A DNA stretch of 64,000 nucleotides from Carnobacterium_A antarcticum. Its GTDB lineage: Bacteria; Bacillota; Bacilli; Lactobacillales; Carnobacteriaceae. The notes beneath the pieces are model-generated. The model had not been told where the DNA came from and searched no databases. It worked only from the letters and a program-made list of their open reading frames with translations. A program made the position numbers and the translations under genes. The DNA lies in the NCBI RefSeq assembly GCF_042658365.1, contig NZ_JBHSQC010000008.1; one strand, given 5' to 3'. Of the stretch, positions 38,039-46,437 are shown one piece after another; the stretch's first letter is position 1, and each line of letters begins with the position of its first letter.

Positions 38039-38668
38039 TTAGTTTTTATCGTTTACTTTTAATTGTTCAACTTTTGTTGGTTGCCATCCTTGATTATCGA
38101 CCCAAGACAGATAAATGCGGTAAGTTTCAGTTTGATTGCTATCCGAAACCGTTGCAAGAACTTTTTGATCTCCGTCATTTTCTATGCGCCATTCGATCAT
38201 ATCGGAAGCGTCCAATCCTGTAGCATAAGCAGCAGCTTGTTTTATTTCATTCCGGTCTTGAGAACCAGTATCGTAATTAGTAGCATGTTCCCCTTCTTGT
38301 TGAGTACCGATTGGTTTCCAATCCCCTGTAACAGCTGATAGGACATTATCATCAGAAGGCGTTGTTTCTTCTGTTTCAACGGCCTCTGACTCTTCTTTGG
38401 TTTCTTCTTCTGAAGCAGAACTTTCTGAAGCAAGGCTGCTTTCCGACTCCATTTCTGGCTTTTCTGTCGAAGAAGTGGTCATGTTCATACTGCTTGACAG
38501 TTCTTTCATAGATTCGTTTGAAGCTGAATTATTGCCGCCCAATAACCAAGCGCCAAAAATAACCAGCATAAGAATAAGCGTAACGCTAATAATCAGGGTA
38601 ATGATTCTAGCAATTTTCCGATTTTTTTCGAATTTATTTGCACGTGTAGGTTTAGTTGGTTTTTTCAT
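38039..38668 (-). CDS. YrrS-like (DUF1510) single-pass membrane protein
   Basis: 209 residues: a basic cytoplasmic start (KKPTKPTRANKFEKNRK), one membrane helix (about 22-46), a long low-complexity Ser/Glu/Thr linker (about 50-110) and a conserved C-terminal domain (about 115-205, with DWKPIGTQQEGEH and YRIYLSWVDNQGWQPTKVE). This matches the DUF1510 family, found next to cell-wall genes in Firmicutes; B. subtilis YrrS lies beside a penicillin-binding protein. Here it stands alone, so its partner is not evident. Confidence 0.8.
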   Translation of the reverse strand: MKKPTKPTRANKFEKNRKIARIITLIISVTLILMLVIFGAWLLGGNNSASNESMKELSSSMNMTTSSTEKPEMESESSLASESSASEEETKEESEAVETEETTPSDDNVLSAVTGDWKPIGTQQEGEHATNYDTGSQDRNEIKQAAAYATGLDASDMIEWRIENDGDQKVLATVSDSNQTETYRIYLSWVDNQGWQPTKVEQLKVNDKN

Positions 38669-38819
38669 AATAGTCTCTTCCCTTTCTATTTGACTCTCTC
38701 ATAATAGCATATATCTTATTTGTATTGATATTAGCAGTTTATTACAATTTCATACCTCAAGTATTACAGACATATTTAAGTGCCGTTGTTTTATTGTAAC
38801 GGCTAAAAAGAGAATGTAT

Positions 38820-38847
38820 TTGAAAAAAAATAGAAACATGTTATAAT
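38820..38847 (+). promoter_or_regulatory. Promoter of the antitoxin RNA
   Basis: TTGAAA and a perfect TATAAT spaced by 16 bp. No protein start with a ribosome site follows before the terminator at 38926-38973, so it must drive a short RNA. Confidence 0.7.
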
Positions 38848-38853
38848 ACAAGA

Positions 38854-38973
38854 GAAAAGAGAGAAATGCGTCAACATTCCCCTCTTTTGCAGAACCGTTA
38901 AAGACGGTAGCCAAATAGAAGAAACAAAAAGTAATCGTCCTACTCGCTAAAGTTTAGACGGTTACTTTTTTTT
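38854..38973 (+). ncRNA. Putative type I antitoxin RNA (about 120 nt)
   Basis: The RNA predicted from the promoter at 38820-38847 to the shared terminator at 38973 converges on the toxin mRNA. It has two segments repeated in the same direction in the DNA under the toxin's 5' leader, so each can base-pair with the toxin mRNA: 38875-38888 versus 39087-39100 (10 of 14 identical) and TAGCCA at 38908-38913 versus 39110-39115. It also contains the hairpin ACCGT-TAAAG-ACGGT. This is the organisation of the par/Fst-type RNAII antitoxins. Ends are estimates. Confidence 0.6.
38926..38973. terminator. Shared bidirectional terminator of toxin and antitoxin RNAs
   Basis: AAAAAGTAATCGTC pairs with GACGGTTACTTTTT, giving T-runs on both strands. 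The toxin stop codon lies inside the stem. Confidence 0.85.
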
Positions 38974-39045
38974 GTCATTAGATGAGATTTTTAAAACCAA
39001 TGTTGCAAAAGCTAGTGCAAACATCAAGGCTTCGAAGATACTCAT
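38962..39045 (-). CDS. Small hydrophobic peptide toxin (holin-like toxin / TxpA-Fst type)
   Basis: A 27-residue ORF. It begins MSIFEALMFALAFATLVL, one membrane-spanning helix, and ends with a charged tail NDKKK. This is the pattern of the putative holin-like toxin (Hol_Tox) peptides of Lactobacillales and Bacillus type I systems, which damage the membrane when overproduced. AAAGGA lies six bases before the ATG, and the leader CTTTC-CCCA-GAAAG can fold over part of that site. The stop codon is embedded in the shared terminator with the convergent antitoxin RNA. Too short for standard gene callers. Confidence 0.75.
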   Translation of the reverse strand: MSIFEALMFALAFATLVLKISSNDKKK

Positions 39046-39141
39046 GGGTTTTCCTTTCTGGGGAAAGCCCGAAACAAAAACATCGGCATCACCCCATTTT
39101 AATAAGAGATAGCCACCGTCTTAAACTTTTCTACATTTTCA

Positions 39142-39170
39142 ATAATACCATAGCTGATCTTTTTTTGAAA
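39142..39170 (-). promoter_or_regulatory. Probable promoter of the toxin mRNA
   Basis: On the minus strand TTTCAA and TATTAT are spaced by 17 bp, predicting a leader of about 90 nt before the toxin ATG. Confidence 0.4.
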
Positions 39171-39298
39171 CTAATACTGAACATTAGTTCTTTTTGTTGG
39201 TAGAAACAAATGGGATTTTCTTTTTTTTATTTTATCCGTTATAATGAACGAGCTAGAAGATTAACAACTAGCTTAAGATATGTGAATGGAGTGGTAAA

Positions 39299-40276
39299 AT
39301 GACAAACAAAATTCGTATCGGCTTAGTCGGGTATGGAAACATCGGAAAAGGCGTAGAATTAGCGCTTGAAGAGTTTCCAGACATGGAAGGAATTGCCGTC
39401 TTTACCAGACGAAATCCTGAAGATCTCGATTCTAAACTTAAAGCCATCAGTTTGGATCATATTTTAGACTACCAAGAAGATTTGGATGTCTTGATTTTAT
39501 GTGGAGGTTCAGCGACAGACTTGCCAGGACAAGGGCCAGCTTTAGCCAAACATTTTTCAACCATTGATAGTTACGATAACCATAATCAAATTCCAGAATA
39601 TTTTGAAACAATGGATCAATCAGCAAAAGCTGGTAAAAATATCAGCATTATTTCAGTTGGCTGGGATCCGGGTTTGTTTTCATTAAACCGTGCAGTATTT
39701 GAATCAATCTTACCTGCTGGAGAAACATATACGTTCTGGGGGAAAGGTTTAAGTCAAGGCCACTCAGATGCTATCCGTCGTATTGATGGTGTTAAATTTG
39801 GCGTGCAATACACTATTCCAGTTGAAACAGCTCTGGAAGAAGTTAGAAGCGGCTCAAACCCGACACTTTCTACTCGAGAAAAACATAAACGCGTTTGTTA
39901 TGTAGTTGCTGAAGCAGGTTCAGATCAAAACCTCATTGAAGAAACGATTAAAACCATGCCAGATTATTTTGAACCATATGATACGACCGTTCACTTTATT
40001 GATGAAAAAACATTTAAAGAAGAACACCAAAAAATGCCCCATGGCGGGTTTGTTATTCGGACAGCAACGTCAGCTACTGGAAACAAACAAAAAGCCGAGT
40101 TTCAATTAGAACTTGAAAGTAATGCTGAATTTACTTCATCTATTCTAGTTGCCTATGCTCGCGCAGCTTATAAATTTAAAAAAGATGGCAAATCTGGTGC
40201 ATTAAGTGTACTCGATGTTCCGCCTGCTTATCTTTCTCCTAAATCTGCAGCACAATTAAGAAAAGAGCTGCTTTAA
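39299..40276 (+). CDS. ddh: meso-Diaminopimelate dehydrogenase
   Basis: A 325-residue NADPH enzyme that makes meso-diaminopimelate directly from tetrahydrodipicolinate for peptidoglycan and lysine synthesis. The Rossmann start IRIGLVGYGNIGKGVELAL, the TRRNPE loop, CGGSATDLPGQGP, SVGWDPGLFSLNR and FWGKGLSQGHSDAIRRI are all diagnostic of Ddh. The length is normal. A TATAAT at 39240-39245 lies about 54 bp before the ATG. A single-gene route to meso-DAP suggests a DAP-type cell wall. Confidence 0.96.
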   Translation: MTNKIRIGLVGYGNIGKGVELALEEFPDMEGIAVFTRRNPEDLDSKLKAISLDHILDYQEDLDVLILCGGSATDLPGQGPALAKHFSTIDSYDNHNQIPEYFETMDQSAKAGKNISIISVGWDPGLFSLNRAVFESILPAGETYTFWGKGLSQGHSDAIRRIDGVKFGVQYTIPVETALEEVRSGSNPTLSTREKHKRVCYVVAEAGSDQNLIEETIKTMPDYFEPYDTTVHFIDEKTFKEEHQKMPHGGFVIRTATSATGNKQKAEFQLELESNAEFTSSILVAYARAAYKFKKDGKSGALSVLDVPPAYLSPKSAAQLRKELL

Positions 40277-40280
40277 ACTT

Positions 40281-40329
40281 AAAGAACCCTCTTCAAACAG
40301 AGTTGACTCCGTTTGAAGAGGGTTCTTTA
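40281..40329. terminator. Bidirectional terminator between ddh and the ECF S-component gene
   Basis: An 18-bp perfect stem, AAAGAACCCTCTTCAAAC with GTTTGAAGAGGGTTCTTT. Confidence 0.95.
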
Positions 40330-40341
40330 CTGGTCTTTTGT

Positions 40342-40932
40342 TTAGTTTGTTCTAAACCGTTTTAACGGTCTAGCTACAATAGGTGCGATAATTGCTGCAG
40401 CAACAGCTTCTGCAATACCGTTGGTCAGCACGATTGCACCTAACGCTTTGGCAAGATTGGCCACATCCACATTTAAAGCCGTTGCGTAATCGTCTTTATA
40501 AAACACATAAATGAAAAATAAGACTAAAACGGTATTTGTCAAAGAAGCAAATACCGAAGAAACGACCATTCCCAAAGAGTCCTTCCCTTTTTTCTGCTTA
40601 AACAAATGGTAAACATATCCTGCAACAAAACCGACAAGAATACGTGGGACAATAGAAATGATGGGATTAGTAAACAGCAACAAGTCTAAAGGTGAAGCTG
40701 GAGCGATAAAAGCTTTTATTAAGCGGCTGACACCCCACACCCCGCCGATGATCATCCCGTCTTTTGTGCCGAGTGTTAGAGCGGCGACAATTACTGTAAT
40801 ATGAATAATTGTTGGATTTAACGGTGGGATCGGAATATACCCTAATAGAGGCACAAAGTTTTGAATGATAATGATGGCTGATAAAATCCCTAAGATAGCC
40901 GTATGATAAGCCTTTCTTTTGTTTTGATACAT
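40342..40932 (-). CDS. ECF transporter substrate-binding (S) component
   Basis: About 196 residues, six hydrophobic helices. The N-terminal AILGILSAIIIIQNFVPLLGYIPIP and the conserved short-chain Ala pattern fit vitamin-uptake S components of energy-coupling-factor transporters. The PLNPTIIHITVIVAALTLGTKDGMIIGGVWG stretch matches the ECF_trnsprt family; pantothenate or another vitamin is a possible ligand, but this cannot be fixed from sequence. The module energising it (EcfA/A'/T) is not in the window, as expected for group II systems. ATG at 40932 follows GAAGGG. Confidence 0.8.
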   Translation of the reverse strand: MYQNKRKAYHTAILGILSAIIIIQNFVPLLGYIPIPPLNPTIIHITVIVAALTLGTKDGMIIGGVWGVSRLIKAFIAPASPLDLLLFTNPIISIVPRILVGFVAGYVYHLFKQKKGKDSLGMVVSSVFASLTNTVLVLFFIYVFYKDDYATALNVDVANLAKALGAIVLTNGIAEAVAAAIIAPIVARPLKRFRTN

Positions 40933-41040
40933 GGTTTTCCCTTCTTTCTGTTTCACAAGTATAAAAATGATAGCATAGGATTATTCTACAACAATTAGAA
41001 ATGAATAGCACCAAAAATCAAAGTACTTTTGTTCTAGAAA

Positions 41041-41895
41041 TTAAACGAAAGAAAGTTCTTTACCTATCGGAAAAGGCAGTGAATCGGTTGAGTGTCCAAT
41101 TTGCTCTGTTTTAAGTACCGGTTTGGCATACTGTTCCGCGTAGAATCGAATCAATTCATCTAACTGTTCCGTTTGTTTTTCAGCTTGGATGGTTGTGAAC
41201 TGGCCCAATAAAATAGCACCGCAATTTTTAAATGCTCCTGTTTGATCTAGCTGAGCAAAATAAGCAGCAATTTTTTCTATCTTTCCACCATTAGCTTCTA
41301 AAAACAAGATTTTATTGGTAATTTCTGGCCAATAGGGCGTTCCGGCAAGTTTCAAAAAGAAGCGGATATTGCCTCCGACAGCAATACCAGTCACAGGAAT
41401 AGGAGACGTGAGCCAGCAATAATGAAATGCTATCAAAGAAACAGGTTCTATAAAAGTTTTTCGAGAATGCTCTTGTTGCTTTTCCACTTCAAGAAGATGT
41501 AAAACCTGGTAATTGTAGCCTATACAGCTTGTCTGAGCGTAGATAGCGTTCAAGATGACCGTTAAGTCGCTGTATCCAACAAATGGCTTGTTGGCCTTAT
41601 TTATAGCTTCATAGTCAAGATAAGGAAGAATCTCATTAGCTACGTCACCACCAGATAAATCAAAAATCATTTTTATCGAAGGATCAGTATAAAATAACAT
41701 TAAAGCTTCGCCTCGTTCTTGAGGAGTACCGCTAAAAACCGTATTCTTTTTTTGATAAATAGTCGATGCTAAACAAACGTTTAAATCATACTGTTGCTCT
41801 AATAAATAAACCAATTGTTTGATGTGAGCTTTTTCTTTAGGAGGTTTCCCGTTAGAACAGCAGATCAATCCAATTTCCTCACCCTTTTTCAACAC
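41041..41895 (-). CDS. S66 family peptidase (LD-carboxypeptidase / MccF-like)
   Basis: About 284 residues. The Ser nucleophile sits in KPFVGYSDLTVIL, the Glu region in KILFLEANGG and the catalytic His in the final QIGHSTDSLPFPIG, in the order expected for S66. LD-carboxypeptidases trim the tetrapeptides of peptidoglycan; MccF-like members inactivate peptide-nucleotide antibiotics. Sequence alone does not decide. The start is GTG at 41895 or TTG next to it, after AAGGGGGACAAGGA. Confidence 0.82.
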   Translation of the reverse strand: MLKKGEEIGLICCSNGKPPKEKAHIKQLVYLLEQQYDLNVCLASTIYQKKNTVFSGTPQERGEALMLFYTDPSIKMIFDLSGGDVANEILPYLDYEAINKANKPFVGYSDLTVILNAIYAQTSCIGYNYQVLHLLEVEKQQEHSRKTFIEPVSLIAFHYCWLTSPIPVTGIAVGGNIRFFLKLAGTPYWPEITNKILFLEANGGKIEKIAAYFAQLDQTGAFKNCGAILLGQFTTIQAEKQTEQLDELIRFYAEQYAKPVLKTEQIGHSTDSLPFPIGKELSFV

Positions 41896-41941
41896 CGTCC
41901 TTGTCCCCCTTTATATCCTTGTTTAATCGTGTGAAGCAGAT

Positions 41942-41978
41942 AAAAAAAGCAACAACCATACTGAATGATTGTTGCTTC
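41942..41978 (-). terminator. Terminator after the PfpI-like gene
   Basis: On the minus strand AAGCAACAATCA pairs with TGGTTGTTGCTT, followed by seven T. Confidence 0.9.
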
Positions 41979-41986
41979 GAACTCAT

Positions 41987-42517
41987 TTACTTTGTACCGC
42001 TCTCAAAAGCCGCAATATACTGTTGCATGTACTCTGGAAGATCAGGCGGTCTACGACTCGAAATGATGTGTCCATCTGTAATTGCCGGAACATCATGCCA
42101 TGTAGCACCTGCATTCGTCATATCATCTTTGATTCCTGGTGTACTCGTAACATTGACACCATCTAAGATGCCAGCAGAAATCAATACCCAGCCAGCGTGA
42201 CAAATTTGGCCAATAGGTTTCTTTTCTTGATCAAAATAACGAACGAAGTCAAGAACAGCGGGATAACGTCTTAGTTTGTCAGGGGACCAACCGCCAGGAA
42301 CCAAGATTCCATCATATTCTTCTTTTTTTATTTCATCAAAACTATAATCAGATGTTGCTGGAACTCCATATTTTCCAGTATAAACGGTCTTAGCTTTCTC
42401 ACCAACTAAATCAACCGTTGCGCCTGCTTCTCTTAACCGGTAAACAGGGTACCATAATTCTAAATCTTCAAAATCATCGCTGACAAGAGCCAATATTCTT
42501 TTATTTTTTAAAGTCAT
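41987..42517 (-). CDS. DJ-1/PfpI family protein
   Basis: A 176-residue class-I-amidotransferase-fold protein. The nucleophile elbow GQICHAGWVLISAG holds the catalytic Cys-His pair, and the upstream Glu is in FEDLELWYP. Members are proposed deglycases, chaperones or intracellular peptidases. It is monocistronic, with its own terminator. It is possibly stress-related; no direct neighbour evidence. Confidence 0.85.
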   Translation of the reverse strand: MTLKNKRILALVSDDFEDLELWYPVYRLREAGATVDLVGEKAKTVYTGKYGVPATSDYSFDEIKKEEYDGILVPGGWSPDKLRRYPAVLDFVRYFDQEKKPIGQICHAGWVLISAGILDGVNVTSTPGIKDDMTNAGATWHDVPAITDGHIISSRRPPDLPEYMQQYIAAFESGTK

Positions 42518-42596
42518 AAACGTCTCCCCATTCTTTATTATACTGTAAGTGTATCAATTAAAGGATAGGTCTGTAAACCTATCAAGCTTATTTGGA

Positions 42597-42911
42597 TCAA
42601 ATATGGTCTTCAATATAATGATCTAATAAATTTAAAACAGCATCTGTTCCATAATCTTGCACAAAATCATTAAAGAGTCCTAAGAAGATACTGCCTTTTT
42701 TGGCTGTTCCCTCACTTTCGTCTTCAAAAAATGAAATGAAGTACTCGCTGTAGTCTTGATACCCTTCGACAAAACCTAAGCTTTTAAAGAAACGGTTTTC
42801 TTCTATTTCGCTTTCTAATTGCTTTTCGTTTAAACTTAAAGCGGAACTTTGTTCCATGATCAATTGGACCAGTTCTTCTTTGGGAAGGTTTGCTAACGTT
42901 TTTTCATCCAT
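42597..42911 (-). CDS. Hypothetical acidic protein, 104 residues
   Basis: Not recognised. It is acidic and mostly helical by pattern: an N-terminal helical part (TLANLPKEELVQLIMEQ), a middle with FFKSLGFVEGYQDYSEYFISFF, and a C-terminal LLDHYIEDHI. No membrane segment or cysteine. AGGAGGATAAAGC precedes the ATG. It ends just before the gap upstream of the PfpI gene and begins 43 bp after marR, with which it may be cotranscribed under MarR control. Confidence 0.6.
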   Translation of the reverse strand: MDEKTLANLPKEELVQLIMEQSSALSLNEKQLESEIEENRFFKSLGFVEGYQDYSEYFISFFEDESEGTAKKGSIFLGLFNDFVQDYGTDAVLNLLDHYIEDHI

Positions 42912-42954
42912 GCTTTATCCTCCTGTCTTCTTACTTTTTTTAAATTATTTTTCA

Positions 42955-43389
42955 TTAGTTTACCACTAATTCAATTTTTCGATTGATACGCCTAATCAAA
43001 ATAATCAATAATTGTTTTTCTTCATCTGGCCAAGAACTGAAAACTTGGGTCAATTGATGTTCGATTTCAAATTGAACGGTATGAACTTTTTGTTTAGCTT
43101 CTTTTGAAAGCATCAACTGAATGAACCGCTTGTCTTTTTCGGGCGTTTTTGTAACCCATCCTTTTTCGGCTAAGTCATTTACTTGCCTGCTTAAAGTAGA
43201 TTTATTTAATGAAGTGATATGAACCAATTCTGTTAGCGTTAGTGGTTGTTCAATAAGCTGTTGCATAATAAAAAAAGCAGAACGGTTAAGCTGGTTTTTT
43301 TTGAGCATCGACTGCTCAATGGAAGCATATTTATGCTGGAAGAGATTGAGCTCTCCCATCAATTCATGTACAGAAATAGAGTCAGCCAT
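42955..43389 (-). CDS. MarR family transcriptional regulator
   Basis: 144 residues with the MarR winged-helix: LNRSAFFIMQQLIEQPLTLTELVHITSLNKSTLSRQVNDLAEKGWV with the wing TKTPEKDKRFIQLML. The recognition helix is SLNKSTLSRQVNDL. The ligand is unknown. A 41-bp perfect palindrome lies 24 bp upstream of the start, a strong sign of autorepression. The following hypothetical gene may belong to the same unit. Confidence 0.88.
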   Translation of the reverse strand: MADSISVHELMGELNLFQHKYASIEQSMLKKNQLNRSAFFIMQQLIEQPLTLTELVHITSLNKSTLSRQVNDLAEKGWVTKTPEKDKRFIQLMLSKEAKQKVHTVQFEIEHQLTQVFSSWPDEEKQLLIILIRRINRKIELVVN

Positions 43390-43412
43390 AAAAGAACTCC
43401 TTTAAAACAAAC

Positions 43413-43453
43413 TAGTTGTATTGTGCAACTTATACAGTTGCACAATACAACTA
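43413..43453. promoter_or_regulatory. MarR operator: 17-bp perfect inverted repeat
   Basis: TAGTTGTATTGTGCAAC at 43413-43429 and its exact reverse complement at 43437-43453 flank the 7-base spacer TTATACA. Each arm is also an imperfect palindrome of form GTTG...CAAC, so two dimers could bind side by side. It is placed directly upstream of marR. Confidence 0.8.
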
Positions 43454-43559
43454 TAACGAAAAAAGCTCTCTATTACAAGGGAAAGCTTTTAATTAGACAT
43501 TTTATTTATTCTTTTTTATGCTTTTTTGTATGAGCATTCTAATGAGAAAGAAAACTAAA

Positions 43560-43609
43560 AAAGAACAATAGCCTTCGTCTTTTTTAGAGACAAAAGCTAT
43601 TGTTTCTTT
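43560..43609 (-). terminator. Terminator of the ABC importer operon
   Basis: GAACAATAGCC at 43563 pairs with GCTATTGTTTC; a second pairing of GTCT/AGAC extends it. The stem is A-rich on the left, giving a T-run on the minus strand. Confidence 0.7.
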
Positions 43610-43676
43610 TCATGAAAATGATTAAAAAACACTACATTTATTTTTTTCTGCTTATTGATTCTATCCTGTTATTTTT

Positions 43677-44486
43677 TTACCCCAGTATCATTTCATCTGA
43701 AAGAGCACTTTCTTCTGTTGAAACTTGGAATAAATTTAAAACTGTAGCGACAGTTAAATTGTTTTTTTCTTCACCTTTGACATCCACGACTACTTTTCCT
43801 TGATCCAACATAATTAAACGATTGCCATAATTTAAAGCATCTTGCATATTGTGGGTGATCATCAATGCCGTTAGATGCTCTTCGGAAATCCGCTTATTTG
43901 TCAAATCTAAAACAATTTTTGCTGTTTTAGGATCGAGCGCTGCAGTATGTTCGTCCAATAACAACAACTCTGGTTTTTTCATAGTAGCCATTAGTAATGC
44001 TATAGCCTGACGCTGTCCACCAGATAATAATCCCATTTCACTGTCCAAACGATTTTCCAAACCCAATCCCAATTTAGATAGAATTTCTTTGAAGAACTCT
44101 CTTTCTTTTAGAGAGCTGCCTTTTCGTAGCGTTCTTCTCTTTCCGCGCCGATAAGCGATGGACAAATTTTCGCTAACCGTCATACGCGGCGCAGTCCCCA
44201 TCAAGGGATCTTGAAATACCCGCCCGATCATTCCTGCGCGTTGTTCTTCTTTTAATTTAGTGATCTCTTTGCCTTCGATTTTAATGGAACCTTGATCAAT
44301 TAAAAAGTTTCCTGAAATACTATTCAACATAGTTGATTTCCCAGCACCGTTTCCACCAATGATCGTTATAAAATCGCCTTGTTGGACTTCTAGATTTAGC
44401 CCTTTTAAAACTTGGTTTTGGTTAGCTGTTCCAGGATAAAATGTTTTAGTGATATTTTGAAGCGATAAGACTGCGGGCGTTGTCAT
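43677..44486 (-). CDS. ABC transporter ATP-binding protein (ABC.X4.A, TrpZ-like)
   Basis: 269 residues. Walker A GGNGAGKSTM, signature LLSGGQRQAIALLMA, Walker B ELLLLDEHTAALDPKT (with His after the Glu, as in this family) and the switch His in ALMITHNMQDAL. It ends a three-gene operon with the permease (start abutting at 44486/44487) and the binding protein, the ABC.X4 type often called TrpXYZ-like. Confidence 0.9.
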   Translation of the reverse strand: MTTPAVLSLQNITKTFYPGTANQNQVLKGLNLEVQQGDFITIIGGNGAGKSTMLNSISGNFLIDQGSIKIEGKEITKLKEEQRAGMIGRVFQDPLMGTAPRMTVSENLSIAYRRGKRRTLRKGSSLKEREFFKEILSKLGLGLENRLDSEMGLLSGGQRQAIALLMATMKKPELLLLDEHTAALDPKTAKIVLDLTNKRISEEHLTALMITHNMQDALNYGNRLIMLDQGKVVVDVKGEEKNNLTVATVLNLFQVSTEESALSDEMILG

Positions 44487-45377
44487 TTAAAGAACCTCCT
44501 TTTTATTGAAAAAGTTTAAATTCAGTTTGTTTCTTAAACTTGGTAAAGCTAAACAGAAAGCTAAAATAATGGCGGAAATCAGTTTTAAATCGTTTGGTTG
44601 TAGACCTACTAGCAAGACAAACATAATGATGAAGCGATAAATAATAGCGCCTAAAATCACACAAATCAAACGATTGGCAAAAGATAAGTTCCCGAAGATG
44701 ACCTCTCCAATGATAACGGAAGCCAATCCGATAACAATGGTACCAATCCCCATACTAATATCTGCATAACCATTGTCTTGTGCAATCAAAGCTCCTGCTG
44801 CAGCAACGATTCCGTTTGACAACATTAAACCCAATATTTTTGTACGGTTAGTCGATATTCCTAATGAACGTGCCATTTTTTCGTTATCTCCAGTAGCAAT
44901 CACCGCTTGGCCTAGTTCGGTTTTAAAGAAAAGGACTAGTGCAGTGATAATCAAGACCGTTAGAAGGATGCCCATAAAGATTGTATCAAACTGAGGCGGC
45001 AAGTTGTATCGACTTAATAAGTCCGTTATTTTTTGTTTGCCTAATAAGCTTAAATTCGCCCGGTTCATTATGCGTAAATTAATGGAATAAAGTCCTGTCA
45101 TAGTCAGAATACCGGCTAATAGACCTGGCATGTTGGCTTTAGTGATCAAAAAACCAGTAATGAACCCCGCGAGAGCTCCAATAATAAAAGCTGCTAGTGC
45201 TGCTAGCAGCGGATGAACGCCTGAAAGGATCAATCGGGCACAAACAGCAGCTCCTAAAGGAAAAGACCCTTCTGCTGTCATATCCGGTAAATCTAGAATC
45301 CGATAAGTGATAAAAATGCCTAAAGCCATTATTCCCCATAACAAACCTTGTGCTGTTGCTGTTACAATTAAATCCAT
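44487..45377 (-). CDS. ABC transporter permease (ABC.X4.P, TrpY-like)
   Basis: 296 residues, about eight to nine hydrophobic helices. The N-terminal ATAQGLLWGIMALGIFITYRILDLPDMTAEGSFPLGAAV is characteristic of the ABC.X4 permease, which forms the channel with the adjacent ATPase. It directly abuts that gene. A TrpY-like role in aromatic amino-acid uptake is known in streptococci; here the substrate is inferred only. Confidence 0.9.
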   Translation of the reverse strand: MDLIVTATAQGLLWGIMALGIFITYRILDLPDMTAEGSFPLGAAVCARLILSGVHPLLAALAAFIIGALAGFITGFLITKANMPGLLAGILTMTGLYSINLRIMNRANLSLLGKQKITDLLSRYNLPPQFDTIFMGILLTVLIITALVLFFKTELGQAVIATGDNEKMARSLGISTNRTKILGLMLSNGIVAAAGALIAQDNGYADISMGIGTIVIGLASVIIGEVIFGNLSFANRLICVILGAIIYRFIIMFVLLVGLQPNDLKLISAIILAFCLALPSLRNKLNLNFFNKKEVL

Positions 45378-45409
45378 CGATATGACCTACTCTCTTAGAT
45401 ATAGTTAAA

Positions 45410-46396
45410 TTATTGATTTGCCATTTGGTCTAACAAGGTTTGCGGGATAGAAATCCCTAATTCCTTTGCTTTTTCTTCATTGAGTATAATTTCTCCTTGC
45501 TCAAGGTATTGCACAGGCGTTGTTGCCGGATCGCTTTCGCCTTTAAGAACAGCTGCTGTCATTTGACCCGTTAATTTTCCTAATTCGTATTGGTTTAAAC
45601 CGATCGTTGCTAGTCCACCTTCTTCTACCATTGTATCTACGGCTGGAAATACCGGTATGTGGTTAGCATCAGTTGCTGCAATCAAGGTATTCATAGCACT
45701 GGCTACAGTATTATCTGTTGGAACCCAAATAGCATCTACTTGGCTGGCCAATGAAGAACTAACTTGTGACACATCATTCGTTGATGAAACGGTTAAAGTA
45801 GTTGTTTCATACCCCATAGCGGTAGCAATTTCAGCAGCTTGTTTAGCTTGAACGATAGAATTGTCTTCACTGGATGAATAAAGAATGCCAATCTTTTTTG
45901 CTTCTGGCAAAAGTTCCTTGATCAATTCAAACTGTTCTTTAATTGGAGTTAAATCACTAACACCCGTAATATTTCCACCAGGTTTTTCATTGTTGGCAAC
46001 CAACCCAGCTTCTTCAGGATTGCTGACAGCTCCTAAAATAATTGGAATCTCTTGAGAACTATTAGCTAGCGCTTGAGCAGCTGGGGTGGCGATGCCCACC
46101 ATAACTGCCGTATTCCGACTCACGAAACGAGCGCTCATAGAATTTAAATTGCTTTGGTCGCCTTGAGCGTTTTGAAAGTCCAATGTCATGGTTTCTCCGT
46201 CGATGAATCCTTCTTCGTTTAGAGCATCGATAATACCTTCATAAATCAAATCTAGCGCAGGATGGCTGGTTAGTTGTAAGACGCCTACTATAGGCAAATC
46301 TTTTTTTGTTGCTGTGTTTGTTTTAGTTTGGTTCGTAAAAAATGCAAACGTTAAAATTAGTGCTAACACACTGATAAACCCAATCATTTTTTTCAT
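45410..46396 (-). CDS. ABC transporter substrate-binding protein (ABC.X4.S, TrpX-like)
   Basis: About 328 residues. A hydrophobic N-terminal segment (KKMIGFISVLALILTFAFF) lacks any cysteine, so it is not a lipoprotein by the usual motif and is probably held by an uncleaved helix or released. The two-lobed binding domain has VGVLQLTSHPALDLIYEG and PVFPAVDTMVEEGGLATIGLNQYELG. ATG at 46396 follows TGGAGGAAAAAAT. Its mRNA has a long leader with two upstream ORFs and a terminator, so it is likely regulated by attenuation. Confidence 0.88.
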   Translation of the reverse strand: MKKMIGFISVLALILTFAFFTNQTKTNTATKKDLPIVGVLQLTSHPALDLIYEGIIDALNEEGFIDGETMTLDFQNAQGDQSNLNSMSARFVSRNTAVMVGIATPAAQALANSSQEIPIILGAVSNPEEAGLVANNEKPGGNITGVSDLTPIKEQFELIKELLPEAKKIGILYSSSEDNSIVQAKQAAEIATAMGYETTTLTVSSTNDVSQVSSSLASQVDAIWVPTDNTVASAMNTLIAATDANHIPVFPAVDTMVEEGGLATIGLNQYELGKLTGQMTAAVLKGESDPATTPVQYLEQGEIILNEEKAKELGISIPQTLLDQMANQ

Positions 46397-46437
46397 ATTT
46401 TTTCCTCCAAAGTAAGTAGTTAAAGAATCTTTCGTTC

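Noticed and set aside
43600..43803. A 67-residue plus-strand ORF at the end of the ABC importer operon
   Set aside because: It mostly overlaps the ATPase gene on the other strand and the terminator, with no ribosome site.
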